A DNA stretch of 8,615 bases from Deltaproteobacteria bacterium (lineage in GTDB: Bacteria > Desulfobacterota > DSM-4660 > Desulfatiglandales > Desulfatiglandaceae), in NCBI GenBank assembly GCA_013349725.1, contig DUZB01000248.1, positions 1-8,615 on the forward strand, written 5' to 3'. The position numbers and the translations under genes were made by a program. Positions 1-6,188 of the stretch are shown piece by piece. Position 1 is the stretch's first letter. Each line of letters opens with the position of its first letter. The notes under the pieces were generated by a model, which saw nothing but the letters and a program-made list of their open reading frames with translations, was not told the origin of the DNA and searched no databases.

Positions 1-91
1 TATGATTACGATTAAGATTATGACCTTCCGAACGTACTCTCGACTAATTGGATCAAGTGGGCGAAATTAGAACCAAGCCCAAAAATTCCTC

Positions 92-120
92 TTTAAAAAC
101 GATCTTTTGATTGCTATATT
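92..120 (+). promoter_or_regulatory. Candidate sigma-70 promoter with extended -10
   Basis: A -35-like TTTAAA (92-97, 4 of 6 matches) lies 17 bases before TATATT (115-120, 5 of 6 matches). The -10 box is preceded by TGC (112-114), which makes an extended -10 element. Transcription would start near 127 and leave a leader of about 110 bases before the cNMP/PilZ gene. Bases 1-91 upstream contain no supportable gene; only a 22-codon open stretch ending at 70 is seen, which could be chance or the tail of something earlier. The promoter call rests on motif match alone. Confidence 0.4.
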
Positions 121-167
121 GTGGCAAGGGTGTGGTTGACCCGCCCGCCACCTGCCCTCCACCGCGA

Positions 168-186
168 GCCTGGGGTTCACTCAGGC
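168..186 (+). other. Small hairpin in the 5' leader of the cNMP/PilZ gene
   Basis: GCCTGGG (168-174) can pair with CTCAGGC (180-186), giving a 7-bp stem with one G-T pair and a 5-base loop. An outer pairing of CCTGC (151-155) with GCAGG (190-194) could stack around it. No T-run follows, so it is not an intrinsic terminator. It may be a simple leader structure. I could not match it to a known riboswitch consensus, including the class I c-di-GMP type. Confidence 0.25.
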
Positions 187-238
187 AACGCAGGCGAGTG
201 GGAAATCTTTGCCCGGGGCGGCTCAGGAAGAGGAAATA

Positions 239-1018
239 ATGGACAAGAAAAACGATAATGACACCACCCTTCCGCTAATCAGGCTCAAATACAAGAATGG
301 AGATCTGATTATCAAGGAAGGAGATTATGGCATTTCCATTTATAGAATCATTGAGGGGAAGGTCGCGATAACCAAGGCATCGGAAGGGAAAGATATTTTC
401 CTGGCTGATCTGGGGCCCGGAGATATTTTCGGGGAAATGACCTTTTTGAGACGAACAAATGAGGCCCGCAATGCTTCGGCCAGGGCTTCGGAGGATTGCA
501 TCGTGGAGGTTTGGCATCGCGACAAACTGATGGATGAATATGCGAAAATGCCTCCCATTATCAAATTCATGGCAGACCAGACGATTTCGCGCCTTATTCG
601 AATGAACAAAATTATTATTGAGCTGACGACACGGGAACAGAAAAAGAGAGAAGAGATGAGGAAGGAAGACCCTCTGACTTCCCAAAGACGATATTTTCGA
701 AAGAAAGTTGATCTTGAATGTAATTATCGACCAACCAAGTCTTCAGAAAAGGTTCGCCTTTCAGGGCGCGCCATTGACCTCAGCCTGGGGGGCATAGGGA
801 TTGAGATTCCTGTAAGAAATGCTGAGATGTATTCGCATGTGAAGGGAGATCTTCTCAGAATACAGATTGTTCTGCCCGATCGAAAGAATCTGGAAATGGA
901 ATGCAGCATTGAGGAAATCACGAGAAATGCCGGTACGGAAAAAATTCTGGTAGGCATGTCCGTAAGCGCCATATCACCAGGGTCCAGGAAATTGTTAGGC
1001 TTCTTTCTGATGCCTTGA
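239..1018 (+). CDS. Cyclic nucleotide-binding / PilZ domain fusion protein
   Basis: A 259-residue cytoplasmic protein with no signal peptide or membrane segment. Residues about 15-125 form a CRP/PKA-type cNMP-binding domain with a phosphate-binding cassette: FGE at 64-66 and R77-N-A-S. Glu66 and Arg77 would contact the nucleotide ribose and phosphate. After a charged linker (about 126-148), residues about 149-259 form a PilZ domain with both c-di-GMP signatures intact: RxxxR (R150-R154) and DxSxxG (D180, S182, G185). There is no HTH, so it is not a CRP-like transcription factor. The likely role is a cytoplasmic sensor or effector that reads c-di-GMP and possibly a cyclic mononucleotide; the output partner is unknown. 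ATG at 239 is chosen because AGGAAGAGGAA (225-235) sits just upstream; a TTG at 209 in the same frame lacks this. The next gene, another cNMP-domain protein, starts 18 bases after the stop and is probably co-transcribed. Confidence 0.88.
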   Translation: MDKKNDNDTTLPLIRLKYKNGDLIIKEGDYGISIYRIIEGKVAITKASEGKDIFLADLGPGDIFGEMTFLRRTNEARNASARASEDCIVEVWHRDKLMDEYAKMPPIIKFMADQTISRLIRMNKIIIELTTREQKKREEMRKEDPLTSQRRYFRKKVDLECNYRPTKSSEKVRLSGRAIDLSLGGIGIEIPVRNAEMYSHVKGDLLRIQIVLPDRKNLEMECSIEEITRNAGTEKILVGMSVSAISPGSRKLLGFFLMP

Positions 1019-1036
1019 CGGGAGGATTATTCATTG

Positions 1037-1462
1037 ATGGAAATTGAGAATCTGCTGTATGCCTATCTGGCAAGTGAGGAAAGATATGCCCCCGGCGAAG
1101 TGATTATTCAAGAGGGGACTATGGGGGACTGGATATATTTACTTATGGAAGGAAATGCGAAAGTAACCAAAAAGACCGGCACAGGCGCAGTATTGATCGA
1201 AAACCTCAAAAAAGGGGCTGTTTTCGGTGAAATGCCCTTGCTGGAAAATCTGCGCGATTCGCGAAATGCCTCGGTTGTCGCAGGAGATGTGCCGGTCAGG
1301 GTCGGGATACTGGATGGAGAGAAAATGGTCAGAGATTACGAAAGCCTCTCTCCGGAATTAAGATTGTTGTTTAAGGCCCTTGCCGGAAGGCTCCGAAAAG
1401 CCAACAGCAAGGTAGCTGCTCTCGTCGTGGGTTTGAACCAGATGGAAAAACCTGTTTTTTAA
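1037..1462 (+). CDS. Stand-alone cyclic nucleotide-binding domain protein
   Basis: A 141-residue protein that is essentially one CRP/PKA-type cNMP-binding domain (about residues 10-125), followed by a helical tail. The cassette reads FGEMPLL (63-69), then R76-N-A-S, with Glu65 and Arg76 in the ligand-contact positions. The spacing between these two residues is 11, the same as in the upstream cNMP/PilZ protein and longer than in E. coli CRP (10) or PKA (9), so the two genes probably share a recent origin. It has no HTH, kinase or membrane part, so it may act by binding a partner, perhaps the upstream protein. A strong GGGAGGA (1020-1026) precedes it. ATG at 1037 is preferred, but TTG at 1034 is equally compatible with that site. 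Family membership is clear; the ligand and role are not. Confidence 0.82.
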   Translation: MEIENLLYAYLASEERYAPGEVIIQEGTMGDWIYLLMEGNAKVTKKTGTGAVLIENLKKGAVFGEMPLLENLRDSRNASVVAGDVPVRVGILDGEKMVRDYESLSPELRLLFKALAGRLRKANSKVAALVVGLNQMEKPVF

Positions 1463-1798
1463 AGGACCCATCCAAGGCATCTCCAGACAACTGCGCTAAC
1501 ACCAACCAGCATGCTCAGGCTTTTCATGTCATTTCCCTGCAGGAGCAAAAGACGCTTTTCGCTCAACATATTCTCTTTTGATTCTCTTCCCTGATGAATT
1601 TCCAGGTCGATCCAGCATTCTATGTCAGCCCAGCCACAACAGATCGTTGCAACTTTTGTCTCATTTATGAGAAAAGCAGCCGGCACTGAATTTGCTGCTG
1701 TGGGCACTTTTTCATTGAAAAAAAATTGTTTCTGTGGCTTACTGCAATGTTCGTTATAGCAGAATATGACAATAACAATTTCCGAGCCTGGGGTGCGC

Positions 1799-1819
1799 TA
1801 TTCCGGTTTGAACGGAATA
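1799..1819. promoter_or_regulatory. Perfect 7-7-7 inverted repeat, possible operator
   Basis: TATTCCG (1799-1805) and CGGAATA (1813-1819) are exact reverse complements separated by 7 bases. The 21-base size and even spacing suit a dimeric regulator site or a small hairpin. It lies about 35 bases before TATAAA (1853-1858) and about 150 bases before the first gene of the envelope operon, so it could regulate that operon. An overlapping alternative pairing (CGGTT 1804-1808 with AACCG 1819-1823) is also possible. No regulator is identified. Confidence 0.3.
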
Positions 1820-1952
1820 ACCGCCGAGACCTCTTTGCGTTTGCGGCGTCGTTATAAAAACATGTTTGATTTTTCAAGGTTTACTGGTACATTGATGGCA
1901 ATAAAAAACGATACGGAATCCGATCCTGCATGGCTATCTGAAAATGGTCTCT

Positions 1953-1957
1953 GGTGA
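1953..1957 (+). promoter_or_regulatory. GGTGA ribosome site that decides the start at 1966
   Basis: GGTGA matches the right half of the Shine-Dalgarno consensus and lies 8 bases before ATG at 1966. The in-frame GTG at 1954 sits inside this motif and has no site of its own, so the ATG is preferred. Confidence 0.4.
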
Positions 1958-1965
1958 CGCCGGAC

Positions 1966-2952
1966 ATGAAACCTGAATACAGAAACTGTTTCAGTCTTAG
2001 AGTGCGGAATGCCTGTCTCAGCATCCTCCTGATAACCATTCTTGCCCTGTATGGATGCAGCTATTTTGATTCAACCGCTGATAATGCAGTGATTGTTGTT
2101 GGGTCCACACACGTTGATTCCGATACCTTGAAAAAGGATGTCAGATTTATCTGCTCTGAATTGGCGATTCCTTTCCAGGGCGAATCCAGGATAAAGGAAA
2201 AATTGATCGACCGGGTCATAGACCACTACCTCATCATGGAATTTGGAAAGAAAAACGGCATCGTTATCTCACAACAGGAATTTGAGGAAAACCTGATGGA
2301 TATCAAAAGGCAGTACGGTGAGGAACCTTTCAGAGAGGCCCTGTTGCAGGCCTATATGAGCGAAGAGCAATGGGAAAGGCGTTTCAGGGAAAGTCTTTTA
2401 ATCCGCAAAATATGCGCCCAATCGATGGAAAAAGCTTCCGCACCCAGTTATGAAGAAACAAAGCGGTTTTTTGAGAAAAACCAGGACAGGTTTGGAGGCC
2501 GTGAAAAAATACGATTTCTCCAGATTGTCACACGAACAAAAGAAGACGCCGTGGACCTCCACGGGCGAATTCAAAGAGGCGAAGATTTCATGAATCTTGC
2601 CAGGGAATATTCCATAACACCCGAAGCACAGCAAGGCGGTTTCGTGGGTTGGATCGATCGAGAACACCTGGATCAGGCTTTACAGGAATCGTTTTCTACC
2701 TTAACGCCTAACCAATTGGGCCCAGTAGTCAAGACGCCTTTTGGTTACCACGTGGTACGGCTGCTTGCCACACGCACCGCGGATCAAGAAAAATTTGAGG
2801 ACGTTTACCCCGAAGTCATGACGGTTTTGACCCAAAATAAACGCACCCATTTTTACGCGAATTGGTTAAAGGAACTCCGATCGCAGTTTCAGATCAGGGT
2901 AAATCAGGAATTACTCAAACAGGTGGAGTTTTCACAAGATGAAAGCTTGTAA
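1966..2952 (+). CDS. Parvulin-type (PpiC) peptidyl-prolyl isomerase lipoprotein
   Basis: A 328-residue predicted lipoprotein. A basic N-terminus and hydrophobic stretch end in a lipobox-like ALYG-C31, so it should be anchored to a membrane and face the periplasm. Residues about 40-160 resemble the helical N-terminal chaperone region of SurA/PrsA-type proteins. Residues about 181-270 are a PpiC domain, with GGFVGW (224-229) and the C-terminal KTPFGYH signature ending in H262. The first conserved parvulin histidine (usually in an R-x-S-H-I context) is replaced by Gln186, so catalysis may be weak. The likely role is folding or escorting exported and outer-membrane proteins. It overlaps the next gene, a SurA-like protein, by 14 bases, which implies co-translation. 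ATG at 1966 is favoured over GTG at 1954. Confidence 0.85.
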   Translation: MKPEYRNCFSLRVRNACLSILLITILALYGCSYFDSTADNAVIVVGSTHVDSDTLKKDVRFICSELAIPFQGESRIKEKLIDRVIDHYLIMEFGKKNGIVISQQEFEENLMDIKRQYGEEPFREALLQAYMSEEQWERRFRESLLIRKICAQSMEKASAPSYEETKRFFEKNQDRFGGREKIRFLQIVTRTKEDAVDLHGRIQRGEDFMNLAREYSITPEAQQGGFVGWIDREHLDQALQESFSTLTPNQLGPVVKTPFGYHVVRLLATRTADQEKFEDVYPEVMTVLTQNKRTHFYANWLKELRSQFQIRVNQELLKQVEFSQDESL

Positions 2953-3925
2953 GGTTTTCCGCTCGTTCATTTTATCTCTCCTGCTGGTGCTGACGGCAAC
3001 GGCCCTTCTGAAGTCACCGGCATCAGCAGAAATTCGAAACAGGGTGGTGGCCATTGTCAACGACCAGCTTGTTACGCTTTACGAACTGAATATAAAAATC
3101 AAAGCACTGACAGGATTGGACCCGGAGGAAATAAGGACAAGGTCCGAGAAGGATTTCATGCAGGCCCGTCGGGATGTGTTAGACATGTTGATCAATGACA
3201 AGATCGCCCGGGGAAAGATAAAAGAGCTGGAAATAACCGTATCGCAGGAAGACGTGGATAAGGCGATAGAAAAAGTCAAACAGGACAGCCAGATCACCCA
3301 GGAAGACCTCCTCGCCAAACTGAAAGAGAGAGGAATGAGTCTTGAGGCTTACAGAGAAAATGTCAAGAATGAACTTGAGAGAATGCAACTGATCAATTAC
3401 GAGGTCAAATCAAAAATCATTCTCAGGGAAGAGGAAATCAGAAAATATTATGATGAACATAAGGGCGAATTCACCAGCCAGGGAAAAGTGAGACTCTCCA
3501 TCATTTTTCTCAAACAGGAAGACCCTGCCAGTACAGTCGAAGCCGATGCCGTCAAGAAAAAAGGCGAGCTTATCATGCAGAAAATAAGAGACGGTGAGAA
3601 TTTTGGCGCCCTGGCAAAAAAATACTCCCAGGGCCCCGGTGCTGACGAAGGAGGAGATTTAGGTCTTTTCAAGGAGCCTGACCTCAACGCAGAAATGGCG
3701 GAGATCGTGAAGAATCTGCCTGCCGGAGGAGTAAGTCCGCTAATCATCACGCCCAACGGCATACGAATCATGAAAGTAACGGAGAAAGATCCAGGTGGCG
3801 AAAAATCTTTTGAACAAGCTCAAGATGCCATACGTTCAATCCTTTACCGAAAAGAACTGGATGCCAAATATGCAGAATGGGTTAAAGAACTGAGAAAAAA
3901 AGCATATACAAAAATAATTTTTTAA
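2939..3925 (+). CDS. surA: SurA-like periplasmic chaperone (SurA N-domain plus one parvulin domain)
   Basis: A 328-residue secreted protein. A signal peptide with a long hydrophobic core ends at A28-S-A30, giving a mature start at Glu31. The mature protein begins IRNRVVAIVNDQLVTLYEL, the typical SurA N-domain opening. Helical chaperone segments follow to about residue 170, then a single PpiC domain (about 182-283, with GGDLGLF at 238-244), and a C-terminal helix carrying the W-x-x-x-L-R-x-K-A-Y pattern (314-323). E. coli SurA has two parvulin domains, so this is the one-domain form. Both usual parvulin histidines are absent (Ile188 and Arg276 in their places), so it is probably a chaperone without isomerase activity, guiding beta-barrel proteins across the periplasm. 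The start overlaps the upstream gene by 14 bases; GGAG at 2925-2928 is its ribosome site. The surA symbol is by family resemblance. Confidence 0.88.
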   Translation: MKACKVFRSFILSLLLVLTATALLKSPASAEIRNRVVAIVNDQLVTLYELNIKIKALTGLDPEEIRTRSEKDFMQARRDVLDMLINDKIARGKIKELEITVSQEDVDKAIEKVKQDSQITQEDLLAKLKERGMSLEAYRENVKNELERMQLINYEVKSKIILREEEIRKYYDEHKGEFTSQGKVRLSIIFLKQEDPASTVEADAVKKKGELIMQKIRDGENFGALAKKYSQGPGADEGGDLGLFKEPDLNAEMAEIVKNLPAGGVSPLIITPNGIRIMKVTEKDPGGEKSFEQAQDAIRSILYRKELDAKYAEWVKELRKKAYTKIIF

Positions 3926-3943
3926 GTCACTATTCACGATACC

Positions 3944-4954
3944 ATGAATACATACAGAGACCAGCTATTGACTGTGGGAGATTCGAGTCCCCTTGACCGC
4001 GTCCATAACACGGGACTTGGCCCCCTTTTAAAGGGGAAGAGGGAGGAGATGGGCCTCAGTCGTGAACAGATCGCACAGACAACCAAGATAAGGCCGCATA
4101 TTCTTCAGGCGCTTGAAGAGGAAAACTGGGATTTGCTCCCCTCTTCCGCTTTTGTTAAAGGTTTTCTCCGATCCTATGCCCGCTCTTTAGGCCTGGATGA
4201 GAATGTGGTGGCAGATGCCTATCTGGAAATCAGCAAAGATACGGATAGTCCGCCGAAAATCGAACGAAGACCGGCACGCAGGAAGAAAGAGAAGGTTCTG
4301 TATATCTTCTCAGCGCTCATTCTCCTGGCCGGGCTATTCTTTTTGTTTACTTATGGAGAACAGATCTGGGACAGAATCTCAAAGAAAGCCGGAAATGCCG
4401 TCACGGAGGACTCCTCCCCTGCACCAGTAGAGAAAGCCGACAAAATCTTTGAAAGCAAAGAGCTGGTTTCCACCGATGATCAGACAACGATACCGACAGA
4501 GCCGGCAATTTCTTCAAGAGACAGCGTCCTTAAAAAGAGTCCTGAGATTGAAATAGCGGAACCGAAGACCGAGCAGCCGGAGGAATCCCTTGTGATCCCA
4601 TCCGGAACAGCACAGATTTCCGAAGCAGATTCCCCGCCTGATGAAACAGTGGTTGCCGCCCCTCCTCCCTCTTCCAATGGTCCTTCTGAGAAAAGCCTGT
4701 TACTGAAGGCGAATGTCAAGGAAAGGACATGGATCAGAGTTTTTGTAGATGACAGGGAACCAAAAGACTATGTTTTTCAACCCGGGAGCAAACCTGAATG
4801 GACCGCCGAAAAGGGCTTTGAACTACTGATAGGCAATGCAGGAGGGGTCGAGCTTGGATTAGAAGGAACGGCCATGAAGACCCTTGGGAAAAAGGGACAG
4901 GTCATCAGGCTTAGCATCCCTGAAGGATATGAGCGGAGGAATAAAAACAACTAA
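3944..4954 (+). CDS. rodZ: RodZ-like membrane protein with cytoplasmic HTH and periplasmic DUF4115 domain
   Basis: A 336-residue bitopic inner-membrane protein. Residues about 24-90 are an HTH_25/Xre-type helix-turn-helix (GPLLKGKREEMGLSREQIAQ followed by FVKGFLRSYAR at 70-80), the region that binds MreB in RodZ. A basic segment (108-117) precedes one membrane helix (about 118-137). A long low-complexity linker rich in Pro, Glu and Ser (about 150-250) leads to a C-terminal DUF4115 beta domain (about 252-325; WIRVFVDD at 263-270). The likely role is linking the MreB cytoskeleton to cell-wall elongation. No mreB is in the window, so this is by domain order. The gene starts 18 bases after the SurA-like gene without an obvious ribosome site, and ends one base before the tyrS start. 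Overall length is close to E. coli RodZ. Confidence 0.83.
   Translation: MNTYRDQLLTVGDSSPLDRVHNTGLGPLLKGKREEMGLSREQIAQTTKIRPHILQALEEENWDLLPSSAFVKGFLRSYARSLGLDENVVADAYLEISKDTDSPPKIERRPARRKKEKVLYIFSALILLAGLFFLFTYGEQIWDRISKKAGNAVTEDSSPAPVEKADKIFESKELVSTDDQTTIPTEPAISSRDSVLKKSPEIEIAEPKTEQPEESLVIPSGTAQISEADSPPDETVVAAPPPSSNGPSEKSLLLKANVKERTWIRVFVDDREPKDYVFQPGSKPEWTAEKGFELLIGNAGGVELGLEGTAMKTLGKKGQVIRLSIPEGYERRNKNN
4935..4940 (+). promoter_or_regulatory. GGAGGA ribosome site near the tyrS start
   Basis: GGAGGA lies at the end of the rodZ-like gene, 15 bases before TTG at 4956. The spacing is long, but it is the only strong site nearby. ATG at 4929 lies before this motif and has only GAAGGA (4922-4927) one base away, which is too close to work well. 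Confidence 0.35.
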
Positions 4955-4955
4955 A

Positions 4956-6188
4956 TTGGAAAACGTCTACAATATTTTTGAAGAAAGAGGCTTTGTTGAA
5001 CAGGTAACGGATAGAGAACAGGTCTTGCGACTGCTTAAAAAATCCACAACCTGCTATATCGGCTTTGATCCAACAGCCAGTAGCCTGCACGTGGGCAGCC
5101 TGGTTCCAATCATGTCCCTGGCGCATATGCAGAAGGCAGGGCACAGGCCGATTGCCCTGATCGGGGGCGGAACGGGGCTTGTGGGAGACCCGAGCGGAAA
5201 GACAGAAATGCGGCAGATCCTGTCCCGCGAACAGATTGATCAAAACGCCATGGGGCTCAAAAAACAGCTGTCCCGATTCATCGACTTTGGGGAAAAGGAC
5301 GGCCTCATGTTGAACAACGCCGACTGGCTCACCAAACTGAGCTATATCGATTTTCTCAGAGACATCGGCCGGCATTTCAGCGTAAACAGGATGTTAGCGG
5401 CCGAGAGCTATCGTGCAAGACTGGAAAAAGGCCTCAATTTCATTGAGTTCAATTATATGCTTCTCCAGGCCTACGATTTCTGGCACCTTTTTAAACACTA
5501 TGATTGCCGGCTCCAGATGGGAGGAAATGATCAGTGGGGAAATATCCTCGCCGGGACCGATCTTACACGGCGTCTCGATGGAGAAACGGTTCACGGCCTG
5601 ACCTTTCCCCTTTTGACAACTTCTTCCGGAATCAAAATGGGGAAAACCCACAAGGGCGCTGTATGGCTCGATGCCGAGCTCACAAACCCCTACGAATATT
5701 ACCAATACTGGATCAACCAGGACGACCGCGATGTGGAACGTTTCCTATCCCTGTTCACTTTCCTTCCAATGGACCAGATTGGCGATTTATGCAGGGCCCC
5801 CGGCTCGGATATCAGAAAAGCGAAAGAAAAGCTGGCATATGAAGCCACCTGCCTGTGCCATGGTAAAACTGAAGCGGATCTGGCTCGAAAAGCCGCCAAA
5901 CAATTATTTGGATCGGACACAACCTCAAACGCTGAATCAATCCCCTCCCATACAGTGCCTGAAGCAGAGATGCGGGCGGGAATACCAGCCTTTATTCTGT
6001 TTGAAATTTCGGGTCTCTGTAACAGTCGCGGGGCTGCGCGAAGGCTCATCTCCCAGAGCGGGGGATACATAAACGGGAAGAAGGTGGAAGTTTTCGACCA
6101 GATTGTTGATCTGCAGAATCTGGAAAACGACTGCCTGCTGCTGAGGGCCGGCAAAAAACGATATATGAAGATTGTAGTGGATAAATGA
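4956..6188 (+). CDS. tyrS: Tyrosyl-tRNA synthetase (class I)
   Basis: Charges tRNA-Tyr with tyrosine in the cytosol, using ATP. With the TTG start at 4956 the protein is 410 residues, and its early numbering falls in register with the well-studied Geobacillus enzyme: Tyr34, Asp38, Thr40, His45, Asp78. Other tyrosine-pocket residues are Y167, Q171, D174 and Q193 (in GGNDQWGN). The HIGH motif reads HVGS (45-48), with Ser where the second His is usual. The KMSKS-type loop is KMGKT (227-231), a normal variant for this family. An S4 RNA-binding domain fills about 350-402. Family and role are certain; the start is not, since ATG at 4929 would add nine residues and overlap the rodZ-like gene. The ORF is open back to a possible start at 4884. 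The gene ends in a 4-base ATGA overlap with the sigma factor, so it is translated within the operon. Confidence 0.95.
   Translation: MENVYNIFEERGFVEQVTDREQVLRLLKKSTTCYIGFDPTASSLHVGSLVPIMSLAHMQKAGHRPIALIGGGTGLVGDPSGKTEMRQILSREQIDQNAMGLKKQLSRFIDFGEKDGLMLNNADWLTKLSYIDFLRDIGRHFSVNRMLAAESYRARLEKGLNFIEFNYMLLQAYDFWHLFKHYDCRLQMGGNDQWGNILAGTDLTRRLDGETVHGLTFPLLTTSSGIKMGKTHKGAVWLDAELTNPYEYYQYWINQDDRDVERFLSLFTFLPMDQIGDLCRAPGSDIRKAKEKLAYEATCLCHGKTEADLARKAAKQLFGSDTTSNAESIPSHTVPEAEMRAGIPAFILFEISGLCNSRGAARRLISQSGGYINGKKVEVFDQIVDLQNLENDCLLLRAGKKRYMKIVVDK

Larger units (their letters stand above)
1463..1965. other. Long intergenic region between the two transcription units
   Basis: About 500 bases with no convincing gene on either strand. 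Short open frames exist but lack ribosome sites and recognisable protein features. Visible structure includes AGCAGC (1675-1680) facing GCTGCT (1694-1699) across a 13-base loop, with a T-run (1708-1712) eight bases further on. That is too loose to call a terminator. An AT-rich palindrome TTTTTC-ATT-GAAAAA lies at 1708-1722. A perfect 7-bp inverted repeat lies at 1799-1819, and a TATAAA (1853-1858) could be a -10 box but has no good -35 partner. The promoter for the downstream operon is expected here but cannot be placed firmly. Confidence 0.6.

Noticed and set aside
121..140. Sigma-54-like TGGCA followed by a possible -12 box
   Set aside because: TGGCA is present, but the expected GC at the -12 spacing is GT, so the match is poor.
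140..205. Possible class I c-di-GMP riboswitch before a PilZ gene
   Set aside because: The context is tempting, but the conserved core motifs of that class are not seen.
1459..1707. 82-codon open frame on the - strand
   Set aside because: It needs a GTG start, has no ribosome site, shows no recognisable domain and has an odd composition; probably chance.
1675..1712. Rho-independent terminator after the second cNMP gene
   Set aside because: The stem has 6 bp with a 13-base loop, and the T-run begins eight bases after it; too weak to call.
1766..1957. 63-codon open frame on the + strand ending at the start of the PpiC lipoprotein gene
   Set aside because: No ribosome site and no known family. 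It touches the GTG at 1954, but that start is not favoured. Conservation in relatives would be needed to revive it.
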